From Ovis canadensis (lineage: Eukaryota > Chordata > Mammalia > Artiodactyla > Bovidae): a DNA stretch of 64,000 bases. A program made the position numbers and the translations under genes. The notes beneath the pieces are model-generated. The model saw only the letters and a program-made list of their open reading frames with translations, ran no database searches and had not been told where the DNA came from. Location of the stretch: positions 38,098,001-38,162,000 of the forward strand of contig NC_091256.1 of the NCBI RefSeq assembly GCF_042477335.2, in the 5' to 3' direction. Shown one piece after another: positions 44,030 through 54,860 of the stretch; position 1 is the first letter of the stretch; each line of letters opens with the position of its first letter.

Positions 44030-44546
44030 AGGACAAGTGGGTTCCCTTACCCTACTGCTCTCCGCCTGGGTGCCCTTTTCCAATAAAATCTCTTGCTTTT
44101 TCAGCACATGTGTTGCCTCAAACAATTCATTTCCGAGTGTTAGACAAGAGCCCAGTGTTGGGCCCTGGAAGGGGTCCCCCCTCCTGCAACAAATGGTGAC
44201 TCTGGCGGGGACTCTTCTTTGCTGCGACTGACATCCTGACCAATTGGGGTACTCAGGGACCAGCTTGCCTGCCAATGGACCAGACCCAGCGGCCGCAACT
44301 GGGACCCATTTGTCCCTGGTCTCCTCCTGACGTGGACAACTGACCAGAGTGCCCCAACTGGGTAAGGAACAAGAGACTCTATTGACCCCTCTCCCCTTCC
44401 CTCTCTCTTTCCTTTCCTTAACCCTTCCTGATCTTCCCCTTTTTTCCTAATCCCCTAGTCCTGGACGCAGGAATCAGGTTGAAGGGCCTCAGCCCGAGAT
44501 GAAAATTGGAGACTGATCACCTCCTCTTGGCAGAGAACTCGAATTT
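44030..44546 (+). mobile_element. ERV class I fragment: LTR R-U5 plus leader
   Basis: A poly(A) signal (caataaaatctcttgc, AATAAA at 44082-44087) is followed by a U5 ending tgcaaca at about 44191. After two bases comes TGGTGAC (44194-44200), a candidate primer binding site whose first bases resemble the tRNA-Trp type. Then follows a leader with a splice-donor-like ctgggtaagg (about 44358-44367) and a pyrimidine-rich tract. U3 and all retroviral genes are missing. Class and edges are inferred. Confidence 0.5.
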
Positions 44547-44760
44547 TGGGCTTCCCTGGTAGCTCAGAAGGTAAAGAATACACCTGCAATGCAGGAGGCC
44601 CTGGTTCGATTCCTGGGTCGGGAAGATCCGCTGGAGAAGGGATAGGCTACCCACTCCAGTATTCTTGGGCTTCCCTTGTGGCAGTATTCTGGCCTGGAGA
44701 ATTCCATGGACTGTACAGTGCATGGGGTTGCAGAGTCAGACACGACTGAGCGACTTTCAC
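44547..44760 (+). mobile_element. Bov-tA SINE, remnant of the two-headed form
   Basis: Normal head and A-unit start, but at 44666-44682 a second head fragment (tgggcttcccttgtggc) sits between two agtattct copies (44658-44665, 44683-44690). This fits a known two-headed SINE form whose second tRNA-like part was mostly deleted. Confidence 0.85.
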
Positions 44761-44871
44761 GTTCAAGTGCTTTACAATATTGTGTTGGCTTCTGCCATAC
44801 ATCAACAGGAACCTGATGTGGACCATTTTTAAGATCTTTATTGAGTTTGTTACCTTATTGCTTCTGTTTTT

Positions 44872-45018
44872 TTAAGTTCTGTGTTTTTTTTGGCCCTGAG
44901 GCATGTGGAATCTTAGTTCCCCAACTGGAGATTGAACCCCTCACCCCGCCCCCTGCACTCACGCACCCGCTGCATTGGAAGGTGAAATTTTAACCACTGG
45001 ACCGCCAGAGGTGTCCCA
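44872..45018 (-). mobile_element. CHR-type tRNA SINE
   Basis: ttttttggccctgaggcatgtggaatcttagttccccaactgg, taaccactggaccgccagagg. It carries a GC-rich internal expansion (accccgccccctgcactcacg). Confidence 0.85.
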
Positions 45019-45051
45019 TAAAGCTGTGCTTTCAGTTCAGTTCAGTTCAGT

Positions 45052-46550
45052 TCAGTCTCTCAGTTGTGTCCGACTCTTTGCAACCCCATGAATCACAGCA
45101 CGCCAGGCCTCCCTGTCCATCACCAACTCCCGGAGTTCACTCAGACTCACGTCCATCGAGTCAGTGATGCCATCCAGCCATCTCATCCTCTGCCATCCCC
45201 TTCTCCTCCTGCCCCCAATCCCTCCCAGCATCAGAGTCTTTTCCAATGAGTCAACTCTTCGCATGAGGTGGCCAAAGTACTAGAGTTTCAGCTTCAGCAT
45301 CATTCCTTCCAAAGAAATCTCAGGCTTGATCTCCTTCAGAATGGACTGGTTGGATCTCCTTGCAGTCCAAGGGACTCTCAAGAGTCTTCTCCAACACCAC
45401 AGTTCAAAAGCATCAGTTCTTCGGCGCTCAGCCTTCTTCACAGTCCAACTCTCATATCCATACATGACCACAGGAAAAACCATAGCCTTGACTAGACGGA
45501 CCTTAGTCGGCAAAGTAATGTCAATGCTTTTGAATATGCTATCTAGGTTGGTCATAACTTTTCTTCCAAGGAGTAAGTGTCTCTTCATTTCATGGCTGCA
45601 GTCACCATCTGCAGTGATTTTGGAGCCCAAAAAAATAAAGTCTGACACTGTTTCCACTGTTTCCTCATCTATTTCCCATTAAGTGATGGGACCAGATGCC
45701 ATGGTCTTCGTTTTCTGAATGTTGAGCTTTAAGCCAACTTTTTCATCCTCCTCTTTCACTTTCATCAAGAGGTTTTTTAGCTCCTCTTCACTTTCTGCCA
45801 TAAGGGTGGTGTCATCTGCATATCTGAGGTGATTGATATTTCTCCCGGCAATCTTGATTCCAGCTTGTGTTTCTTCCAGCCCAGCGTTTCTCATGATGTA
45901 CTCTGCATAGAAGTTCAATAAGCACGGTGACAATAAACAGCCTTGACATACTCCTTTTCCTATTTGGGACCAGTCTGTTGTTCCATGTCCAGTTCTAACT
46001 GTTGCTTCCTGACCTGCATACAGATTTCTCAAGAGGCAGGTCAGGTGGTCTGGTATTCCCATCTCTTTCAGAATTGTCCACAGTTTATTGTGATCCACAC
46101 AGTCAAAGGCTTTGGCATAGTCAAGAAAGCAGAAATGTTTTTCTGGAACTCTCTTGCTTTTTCCATGAGCCAGCGGATGTTGGCAATTTGATCTCTGGTT
46201 CCTCTGCCTTTTCTAAAACTGGCTTGAACATCAGGGAGTTCACGGTTCATGTATTGCTGAAGCCTGGCTTGGAGAATTTTGAGCATTGCTTTACTAGCAT
46301 GTGAGATGAGTACAATTGTGTGGTAGTTTGAGCATTCTTTGGCATTCCCTTTCTTTGGGAATGGAATGAAAACTGACCTTTTCCAGTCCTGTGGCCACTG
46401 CTGAGTTTTCCAAATTTGCTGGCATATTGAGTGCAGCACTTTCACAGCATCATCTTTCAGGATTTGAAACAGCTCAACTGGAATTCCATCACCTCCACTG
46501 GCTTTGTTCGTAGTGATGCTTTCTAAGGCCCACTTGACTTCACTTTCCAA
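45052..46550 (-). pseudogene. BovB reverse transcriptase and C-terminal remnant
   Basis: Minus-strand translation in pieces: 46550-46068 holds NKASGGDGIPVELFQ, WKRSVFIPFPKKG and FRKGRGTRDQ. A 1-3 base deletion near 46120 changes frame just before FIDYAKAFDCVDH. 46098-45679 holds GVCQGCLLSPCLLN and LRYADDTTLMAESEE. 45657-45280 and 45264-45052 hold the C-terminal part ([26 protein letters not shown]). The YADD catalytic pair is intact but the frame is broken at least three times. Confidence 0.88.
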
Positions 46551-47094
46551 GATGTCTGGCTATAGATTAGTGATCACACCATCATGATTATCTGGGTGAT
46601 GAAGATCTTTTTTGTACAGTTCTTCCATGTATTCTTGCCACCTCTTCTTAGTATCTTCTACTTCTGTTAGGTCCATACCATTTCTGTCCTTTATCAAGCC
46701 CATCTTTGCATGAAATGTTCCCTTGGTATCTCTAATTTTCTTGAAGAGATCTCTAGTCTTTCCCCATTCTGTTGTTTTCCTTGATTTCTTTGCATTGATC
46801 GCTGAAGAAGGTTTTCTTGTCTCTTCTTGCTATTCTTTGGAACTCTGCATTCAGATGCTTATATCTTTCCTTTTTGCTTCTCTTCCTTTCACAGCTATTT
46901 GTAAGGCCTCCTCAGATAGCCATTTTGCTTTTTTGCATTTCTTTTCCATGGGGATCGTCTTGATCCCTGTCTCCTGTACAATGTCACGAACCTCCGTCCA
47001 TAATTCATCAGGCACTCTGTCTATCAGATCTAGTCCCTTAAATCTATTTCTCTTAGGTCATAGCTGAATGGTCTAGTGGTTTTCCCTACTTTCT

Positions 47095-48162
47095 TCAATT
47101 TAAGTCTGAATTTGGTAATAAGGAGTTCATGATCTGAGCCACAGTCAGCTCCTGGTCTTGTTTTTGTTGACTGTATAGAGCTTCTCCATTTTGGCTGCAA
47201 AGAATATAATCAATCTGATTTCGGTGTTGACCATCTGGTGATGTCCATGTGTAGAGTCTTCTCTTGTGTTGTTGGAAGAGAGTGTTTGCTATGACCAGTG
47301 CATTTTCTTGGCAAAACTCTATTAGTCTTTGCCCTGCTTCATTCCGCATACCAAGGCCAAATTTGCCTGTTACTCCAGGTGTTTCTTGACTTGCTACTTT
47401 TGCATTCCAGTCCCCTATAATGAAAAGGACATCTGTTTTGGGTGTTAGTTCTAAAAGGTCTTATAGCTCTTCATAAAACCGTTCAACTTCAGCTTCTTCA
47501 GTGTTGCTGGTTGGGGCATAGACTTGGATAACTGTGATATTGAATGGTTTGCCTTGGAAACAAACAGAGATCATTCTGTCGTTTTTGAGATTGCATCCAA
47601 GTAGTGCATATCGGACTCTTCTGTTGACCATGATGGCTACTCCATTTCTTCTGAGGGATTCCTGCCCACAGTAGTAGATATAATGGTCATCTGAGTTAAA
47701 TTCACCCATTCCAGTCCATTTTAGTTCGCTGATTCCTAGAATGTCGACGTTCACCCTTGCCATCTCTTGTTTGACCACTTCCAATTTGCCTTGATTCATG
47801 GACCTGACATTCCAGGTTCCTATGCAATATTGCTCTTTACAGCTTTGGATCTTGCTTCTATCACCAGCCACATCCACAACTGGGTATTGTTTTTGCTTTG
47901 GCTCCATCCCTTCATTCTTTCTGGAGTTATTTCTCCACTGGTCTCCAGTAGCATATTGGGCACCTACCGACCTGGGGAGTTCCTCTTTTAGTATCCTATC
48001 ATTTTGCCTTTTCATACTGTTCATGGGGTTCTCAAGGCAAGAATACTGAAGTGGCTTGCCATTCCCTTCTCCAGTGGACCACGCTCTGTCAGACCTCTCC
48101 ACCATGACCCTCCTGTCTTGGGTTGCCCCACAGGTATGGCTTGGTTTCACTGAGTTAGACAA
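47095..48162 (-). pseudogene. BovB AP-like endonuclease remnant
   Basis: Minus-strand 48162-47461 is open for 233 codons and shows apurinic endonuclease-type motifs: GTWNVRSMNQGK, ISELKWTG (catalytic Glu), HYIYYCG, GVAIMVNRRV and VIQVYAPTSN. A TAA at about 47463 ends it. The next piece 47349-47095 (FCQENALVIANTLFQ, RRLYTWTSPDGQ, NQIDYI) is the endonuclease C-terminus, where YTWTSPDG-type text precedes the expected Asp. Inactive because of these breaks. Confidence 0.85.
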
Positions 48163-48341
48163 GGCTGTGGTCCTAGTGTGATTAGATTGACTAGTTTTCT
48201 GTGATTATGGTTTCAGTGTGTCTGCCCTCTGATGCCCTCCTGCAACACCTACCATATTACTTGGGTTTCTCTTACCTTGGGCGTGGGGTATCTCTTCATG
48301 GCTGTTCCAGCAAAGCACAGCCGCTGCTCCTTACCTTGGAC

Positions 48342-49111
48342 GAGACCCATTAGCACCTTTATATGGGGATTGACCAAGTGGGTGACTGACGCTCTGCCTA
48401 GGAAAGAGCAGGGCATTGGTTACCTGCTTGGCCAGAGGGTTAGGGAGGGACTAGCTCTTCCTGCTGCCTGTACAGCTCATCCCCATCAAATTGTCTCTTA
48501 TGTTTTTGGCCTCTGATCTTGGGCCCTTGCTGCAGGAACTGTGATTTCAAACAACATAATCCATGGGCTGATCCCTGCTGGTATATTCTATTTTTGTTAA
48601 GGTACGTGATACAAACTAGAAAGAGGAATGTGCTGAGTTACATGCAAAATCTTTTAGAAAAAATTGAACCTCTTATTGTACTTTATATCCTTCTCTTCAT
48701 TTTTCCCCCTATGTTCCTTCTTTCCAACTCTAGGTGTTTAGCTTGGTTGTATTTATGTGTAATTTTTCTCATGGGGACAGAGGATATGGGGTTTGGGATG
48801 TATATAAATAGGCCAGGACTTCTGTTTGTTTCCCCAGTTTTGTGCTGCTTTGATTTTAAGGCTTAAATCAAGGTTAAGTTGGAAGTATATTTAAGCCATA
48901 AAGCATCTCCCCCAGACTAAGGGGTTCAAATTTTTCTGGAACCACATAAACCATCCATTGCTGAATTGTTCTCATGTCTTGGTCTTGCTAATGCAAGTGC
49001 CTATTGTGGGGTGTAAAGCAGTCATTTGTTTCTGCTGTGCTAGTTCATTGCAATGACCGTGAAGTAGAGTTTTGTCTAGTTTCAATCCTGTGTTGGTTCC
49101 ATGATAACCCT
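48342..49111. other. unexplained segment between BovB and an LTR
   Basis: No recognised repeat or gene. One plus-strand frame (48519-48866, 115 codons) has a hydrophobic run (LIVLYILLFIFPPMFLL) but no similarity that I know. A strong TATA-like tatataaata lies near 48798-48807. If the LTR to its right is a 5' LTR on the minus strand this could be ERV interior, but I see no retroviral motif. Confidence 0.3.
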
Positions 49112-49734
49112 GAAATGTGAATCCAAGCTCTTGTTCTTGAAACCAAAGAGTAGAATCCATGAACACGCAGACACTTACACAGGCAAAGTTTTATTTCAGA
49201 GAGAGAAGTACAAAGCTCTCAGCATAGACACTGAGAGGGGGAAAATTGTCCCAAAACAGTGGGAATCACAACAGTTTATATCTTTGCCAACAATGACCTG
49301 TTCATTTTCGGTTGGTTTAGGGGTCCTGATGTATGCAGTCCCTGCCCAGTCAGTTTGAAAGTCATCATGCATAGTTTGTCAATTTTATGGCCTTTTTTGA
49401 TCTCTCAGTCCTTGAGTTTTCCTAAGACATTGAGTCTCCATCCCCCTGACCTTTTCTCGTGACCTCAGGCCGTCATTTAAGGACCAGATGCATATCTTGG
49501 TGTTGATGGTTCACCTAGTGTTTTCTTTCTCTATGAGTTGGACAGCAGTTACTGATTGTCTTGTCATGGGTTTGAATGTTTTATGGCCTCCAGGCCAGGG
49601 TGGCATTCCTCTCAATGCCAGTAAAACTGGAACAACGAGTATGGTTATAGTTTAATGAAGTGAGATGCTTGTGTAAGAAAACAGGTGGAAATTTGAATTG
49701 TATTTTTGAAAGAAAACGAGGCCTTAACCCTACA
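49112..49734 (-). mobile_element. retroviral-type LTR, family unknown
   Basis: Read on the minus strand it begins tgtagggttaaggcctcg, has a TATA-like gatataaac (about 49277) and AATAAA within ctgaaataaaactttgcc (about 49187). It ends ggattcacatttca about 75 bp later. That U3-R-U5 layout over about 620 bp is LTR-like. I found no matching duplication, so the left edge is uncertain. Confidence 0.5.
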
Positions 49735-49810
49735 CTGACCACCTAATAATTTTCTATCTCAACCCGAGAAGGTCAACAAAGAGGAAGTGTCCTTTGCTTA
49801 TCACTCTAGT

Positions 49811-49980
49811 TCCAAGAATAGTGGTTTTCAACCCTAGCAGCACATGAAAATCACCTAAGAGCTTTAGACAACACCTGTGCCTGAGCCTTCCCTTCAAAAA
49901 TGCTTATTTAATTGGCCTGGAATGGGCTCAGGCTTTGATTCATTCCCAGCTGGTTCTGATGCTCTGTGACAGTTAAGAAC
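49811..49980 (+). mobile_element. MER5-type hAT-Charlie MITE
   Basis: atagtggttttcaaccctagcagcacatgaaaatcacctaagagcttt ... ttaattggcctggaatgggctcaggc is the MER5A pattern. Confidence 0.8.
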
Positions 49981-49999
49981 CTCTTCTAATCATATCATT

Positions 50000-50590
50000 T
50001 TCAGATAATTCTCCAAGACTCAGCTCAGGCTGGCTTCCCCTGAGAAGCTTTTTCTGACACCCGCTCCTCACAAACCTCAGCTCAGAGCTTTTTCTCTCTG
50101 CTTCCAGAGGTACCCAATCTCTGTGTGTCTTGTTCCTGGTGCTTATCTCCTTTCTATTATAGTTTATTTAATAAATAAATTAGTTAGATTTATTTATAAT
50201 TTCCGAAGATCAGATTGGAGAAGGCAATGGCACCCCACTCCAGTACTCTTGCCTGGAAAATCCCATGGATGGAGGAGCCTGGTAGGCTGCAGTCCATGGG
50301 GTCGCTAAGAGTCACATATGACTGAGTGACTTCACTTTCACTCATTGGAGAAGGAAATGGAAACCCACTCCAGTGTTCTTGCCTGGAGAATCTCAGGGAC
50401 GGTGGAGCCTGATGGGCTGCTGTCTATGGGGTCGCACAGAGCTGGACACGACTGAAGCAACTTAGCAGCAGCAGCAGCAGTAGCAAGATCAGATACCATA
50501 CATTTTTAAATCTTTGAGCCTCCTGCATTTAGTACATTTCTGGGCATTCTGCATGAAATCAATATTTGTTCAGTGAGTGAATGAATGAAA
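50000..50590 (+). mobile_element. L2 3' end, split by a BOV-A2
   Basis: Left part: gactcagctcaggctggcttcccctgagaagctttttctgac...ttgttcctggtgcttatctcc. Right part: tttgagcctcctgcatttagtac...tcaatatttgttcagtgagtgaatgaatgaa. Together they form an L2 3' terminus. Confidence 0.75.
50216..50484 (+). mobile_element. BOV-A2 dimeric SINE
   Basis: Two A-units in tandem: ggagaaggcaatggcaccccactccag...gagtgacttcactttcac, then ggagaaggaaatggaaacccactccag...cgactgaagcaacttagcag, with an (AGC)n tail. AAGATCAGAT at 50206-50215 and 50485-50494 is an exact 10-bp duplication. Confidence 0.95.
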
Positions 50591-50700
50591 CTGTTATCAA
50601 GGCTTGCCCCAGAATCACACTCCTGCCCCTCCCTTGAATAGAAACCAGTTACTCTTATCTAAGCTTTAGGAGGAAGATGCAAAGAGAGAAAAATAAAAAC

Positions 50701-51181
50701 TGGTTAGAGCCAACTGGGTCCAAGATGGTGGAAGATCTGACTTCCACTTGAGCCTCATTATATGCTCATTGTAATAAGTTAGCATGTTATGACACACCCA
50801 CCAGCACCATGCTCATTAACAGTTGCCATGACAACAACTGGAAAAGCCCATACAAGGACTGAAAAGGAGAGTTGCATCAATTCCGGGTCCAAACCACACC
50901 CCTGTTCTTGGATAACTCATGAATATTCCTCCCACAAACCCTTTCCTTTTACTTCGATCCTCCTACATATTTGATGTCTCCATCCGAACTGGGTTGAGAA
51001 GTTGAGGATTTGTGAACACAGTTCCCACTTCTCCATTTATTTGGCCATTGAATAAAGCTTGTGCTGTTCCAGCCTCAGCATCTGTTTTGTTATTGGCTAC
51101 TTGAATCTGATTGGAAAAAGAGCCTCCCTCTCTGGCCAGGCTAGGATCTCTACACAGGTCCAGTTGGCCAGTTTGGTAACA
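50701..51181 (+). mobile_element. solo LTR, probably ERV class I
   Basis: It starts tggttagagcc, includes an AATAAA at 51051-51056 followed by gcttgtgctgttccagcctc, and ends ggtaaca. AAAC at 50697-50700 and 51182-51185 forms a 4-bp duplication, the size usual for ERV1. A YY1-like ccaagatggtgg lies near the start. Family not named. Confidence 0.6.
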
Positions 51182-51185
51182 AAAC

Positions 51186-51752
51186 TACACATAGATTGAC
51201 CAAGAAGTCACTGCAGTCAATTTGCAAGCTAAGTTTTCCTACAGTTATACCCTTAGATCTATACTGATCGTGTCTTGTTTTTGGACTTTTCTCAGGATGA
51301 GCCCGCAGGCTTCAATATGTCGTAGAGATATCTAGTCCTCGAGTCTTCTGATCAGAGTTTAAAAATATTAGGTTGTTTAAAACTCTGGAGATATCAGAAG
51401 AGAATGCTGATGTCTTGAGCTGTTCACCACACAGAGCCGTTGAGGTATTCATTCACCTCCTTGGTTGTTCTGAGGAATCAAGCTGTTCCTAGGTCCTGCA
51501 TGGAACATGTGTTAAGGCAGTCATCACCTTCCTTACCATGATATATGCAACACGTCTCAAAATTTCTTTGAAATCCCAAACTAGAAGCCTGCTCTCATAG
51601 CCCAGGAGAGATTCTGACATTGAAAGGGATGAAAATGAGTAGAGTGTTTCCCAAATTACTTAGGATACTAAGCTCCTCTCCAAAGGAACCTAGTTTTCAA
51701 TAGCAAAACTGCTAGGGTACCTCGTTTAAGAATCTGTGTTGAGTCTGCAGGA
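51186..51752. other. non-repeat DNA
   Basis: Nothing recognised. Confidence 0.4.
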
Positions 51753-51790
51753 TCATTCCAGGTTTTTTTTTTTTTTTTCATTCCAGGTTT
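51753..51790 (-). mobile_element. poly(T)-only insertion with target-site duplication
   Basis: TCATTCCAGG-type sequence (51753-51762) is followed by about 16 T (51763-51778) and then CATTCCAGGTTT again (51779-51790), followed by AAAA. On the minus strand this is a duplication starting AAACCTGG at a TTTT/AAA site, with only poly(A) inserted. Confidence 0.65.
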
Positions 51791-52467
51791 AAAAAGCCTT
51801 TTTAGAATGAGCCACTTGAAAGTAAACTACTTGCATACAGGGGCTTTGTTCTGCTCATCTCTGCATCTTCAGACCATACAGAGATTCTTGGCCCATAGGA
51901 GACATTCTGTGTACTAAACCGATAGCTAAATGAATGGATATGAAGTTCTTCTGGCTTGGTTTTAGACCCCTGCTGCAACAAGCAGAACTCTGAGTTGGGA
52001 AAGAGGACCATAGACATTCACAGACAATTGTATTTCTTGCAACAGGTTTGGTTTGACCCCAACTGAGACTGAGAAACTTGTGGACAAGACTGACCTGTCA
52101 CCATCATTCCTCACCACCCTTAAATAAAGACCCTAACTGAAGAGATGATATTAGTGCCTGAGGTTTCCTGAGGCTTGATTTCTGGGGAGAAGTGAACCAG
52201 AACACTTGCTGGTTTTCCAGCCTTTGTGTATTATATCCTGCTCTGCAGCGGGCATCCATCCTATTGAGTGACTGGGGTGCAGCACACAGCCTTGACCTTC
52301 TCCAACCAGACTTAGCTCAGGATTCAGGCCGGTTATTGCTTTTTCTGCAATCTGCTGTTTAGGTCATATTTGCCATAAGATTTAACTTTACTGGAAATGA
52401 TGGAGCAGGATGAAGGTCAGTCTCTGCCATTGAAATGAGGCCTTGGAAACAGTCGTTAAAAATCTAG
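51791..52467. other. non-repeat DNA, no gene recognised
   Basis: Nothing recognised; the short minus-strand frame 51802-52017 has no features. Confidence 0.4.
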
Positions 52468-52695
52468 AGCTACACTGTCCAGTGTGGTCGCCATGAGCCA
52501 ACATGTGGTTATTGAAGTTGAAATTAATTCAAATTAAATGCCACTAAAATTCAGTTTCTCAGTCATACTAGGCCCCATCTCACATGCTCAAGTGACTTGA
52601 GCAGCCATATGTGGCTAGTGACTACCATATTGGACAGCACAGAGCAGAATGTTTCCTTTACTGTAGAAAGTTCTGTTGGCTAGTGCTAGTCTAGA
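52468..52695 (+). mobile_element. hAT-Charlie MITE (MER1-group-like)
   Basis: gagctacactgtccagtgtggtcgccatgagccaacatgtgg and tatgtggctagtgactaccatattggacagcacag...gaaagttctgttggctagtgc: inverted, AT-rich-centred hAT MITE. Exact family not assigned. Confidence 0.7.
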
Positions 52696-52887
52696 GTGTC
52701 CAGAGACCATGGCTGGGAACCAGTCGATGAGCAGGAAACCTGTTCCCCAGGGTGACTCAACAACAGCTGCACCTGTCACATCTCCTCTAGCACTGCTTAC
52801 TATTATTATTGTTATGTTTTCCAAATGTTGCTCAAAGATTCACCATGGTTGGGAAATGAAGAAAATGATTTCTCAGGTTCTATAGTT

Positions 52888-53077
52888 GGAAAGATTGAAG
52901 GCAGGAGGAAAAGGGGGCGACCGAGAATAAGATGGTTGGATGGCATCACCGAATCAATGGACATGAATTTGAGTAAACTCCGGGAGATAGTGAAGGACAG
53001 GGAAGCCTGGTGTGCTGCAGTGCCACGGGGTCTCAAAGAGCTGGACATGAGTTAGCAACTGAACAGCAACAACAACA
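52888..53077 (+). mobile_element. BovB LINE 3' fragment
   Basis: ggaaagattgaaggcaggagg, agatggttggatggcatcaccg, ggagatagtgaaggacagggaag, ending CAACAGCAACAACAACAC. About 190 bp of BovB tail. Confidence 0.9.
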
Positions 53078-54308
53078 CTTGTTAACATAGAGACAGCCTT
53101 GTATAGGGGTAAAGGAACATCCCTCCTGGTAAAGAGATTATATTAGATTGAACCATATGAAATAGCTTTCTTATTTTTCTGTAGGTCAGAAAGGGCTAAA
53201 TATCAATTTCATGAGGTTCAACCTAAGTCAAGGGAAAGAGTGGAGAATCAAGGGCAGAATGGGCATCTGTGGGTTGTGTTCCTTTCTTCATTATGGGTTG
53301 GCAATAATACAGGTAGTTTTAACTTGGCAATGGGTGGTTGGTTGAAAGCCTGCTTCTTCCTTGCCTGCTGCTGCTGCATAAAGAGAGGCTTATGTGTGTT
53401 TGTAGTGAATAGTCATGGAAGAGTTAGAATGTATTAGTGGTAAGAAACAGAAAACCCAGCTTCATAGATACTGTTTTCCTAACAAGCAGCCTGGATGTGG
53501 TAGCTCTAGAACTGGATGAGCAGTTCCATGACCCCAAGGGCTCTGAGCTGGAGTCTCTGCTTATTCTCCTGGCCTTCTCCTCCCGGTTTACTGGATGGCT
53601 GCAGCAGCTCCAGGCATCACATCCCTGTGAAATGATGTCCAAAGGCAGGAACTGAGAGTGGGCTCAGGGGTGGGCAGGACAGTGAGTGAACTCTCTGCTT
53701 GGACCTCTTTTCCCTTCCGGGAGCAAAATCTTTCGCAGAAATACACCTCCCCAGCAGATTTGCTCTTTGTCTTAGCCACCAGAGTTTGTTATGAATCCAC
53801 TCATTAAATAATCTGGAAAAGGGAAGTGTGTTTATTAATCTTAGTTTAAACCAGCTATGATTCATGGCCTAAACCTGGGCATATTTCCAAGCAAGCTAAA
53901 TTGAGACTCCATCAGCCAGGAAGAAGGAATAGAGAAAATGGACCATGAGTGGATAAGTCATACTGTTTCCTCCAACTTATTAAGATGCTTTCTGTTGGTA
54001 AATGACTGTTGAGAACATCTTTTATTTTCACCTGCCGGACATCCACTGGGCCTTCTTCAGTGCTACTCACTGGTTTTCCTCTGGCTGTGGAGGGAGGGGG
54101 AAGGGACCTTTTCCCAAATTTCTGCAAGTGGGAACATGATCTGAGGATAAATTTCAGGGCTTCTGTTTGAACTGTTAGGAAAAGACATGTTCTACTTACC
54201 CTGGAGTCTGAGAAGATGGCATGCCAGTTAAAACTGTTGGTGATTTTGCCTGCCTGCCTGCCTGAATGCATGAATGATACACACGCTCACATGATGAATG
54301 CCACTTGA
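53078..54308. other. non-repeat DNA with an old unclassified dispersed repeat
   Basis: 53590-53760 (ggatggctgcagcagctccaggcatcacatccctg, aaatgatgtccaaaggcagg) resembles an old mammal-wide repeat that I cannot name. No gene recognised. Frames on both strands at 53437-54271 lack domains. Confidence 0.4.
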
Positions 54309-54431
54309 CTACTTTTTTTTTTAATTGCAGTGCATGACTTGTGGGATCTTAGTTCCCTGACCAGGGGTTGGACCCACACCCTTGGCAGTGAAAGTATAGA
54401 GTCTTAACTATTGGGCTGCCAGAAGATTCCT
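54309..54431 (-). mobile_element. CHR-type tRNA SINE
   Basis: Poly(T) lead, ttgtgggatcttagttccctgaccaggggttggaccc, cttaactattgggctgccag. Confidence 0.87.
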
Positions 54432-54694
54432 ATGAATGACACACAGTGCTAACACAGAGGAAAGAAAAGTGGAAAGATAGTGAGAAGCTTGGTCCAAATG
54501 GAATTGAGCGCCTGTATGCAGTTATGACTGATTTATACTGAGACTATTCAGTTACATGACCTAATAAATTTGTCGCCTACTCCCTCCCCGCCCTCCCCCC
54601 GGCCCCCACCACTCCCCTGGTCATTTTTTCACAGAAGCTAATCTGAATTGTGAAAGATTCCTGCTAGGTGTCAGTCTCTAGCCGTGAGGTGTTA
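54432..54694. other. non-repeat DNA
   Basis: Contains a C-rich simple tract at 54579-54618. Nothing else recognised. Confidence 0.4.
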
Positions 54695-54710
54695 CAAGTG
54701 ATAGACTTTA

Positions 54711-54844
54711 TTATTTATTTGTTTTTATGTTTTGAGTTTTTAGCTGTCAGGCATGTGGGATCTTAGTTCCCTCACCAGGGATTGAACCTGTACCACTTAC
54801 TTTGGAAAGCTAAGTGTTAACCACTGGACTGCTAGGGAAGTGCC
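54711..54844 (-). mobile_element. CHR-type tRNA SINE with perfect 16-bp duplication
   Basis: ttatttatttgtttttatgttttgag, ggatcttagttccctcaccagggattgaacctg, gttaaccactggactgctagggaag. CAAGTGATAGACTTTA at 54695-54710 and 54845-54860 is exact. Confidence 0.95.
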
Positions 54845-54860
54845 CAAGTGATAGACTTTA

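Larger units (their letters stand above)
45031..48341 (-). mobile_element. BovB LINE, nearly full length (about 3.3 kb)
   Basis: 3' end at 45031 ((GTTCA)n) and 5' UTR at the right to about 48341 (gtgtctgccctctgatgccc, cttgggcgtggggtatctc, ttaccttggacgag). All parts are present in order: 5' UTR, endonuclease, linker, reverse transcriptase, C-terminal domain, 3' end. This is about the full length expected for BovB. A small deletion in the linker (near 47050) and several frameshifts make it inactive. I could not find a convincing target-site duplication. Confidence 0.95.

Noticed and set aside
48519..48866. 115-codon frame with a hydrophobic segment as a possible small membrane protein or Env tail
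   Set aside because: No homology recognised, no heptad or cysteine pattern of retroviral transmembrane proteins, and the hydrophobic run is T-rich DNA.
54579..54618. C-rich tract as a possible i-motif/G-quadruplex
   Set aside because: The C runs are irregular and interrupted; without measured data it is only a simple-sequence patch.
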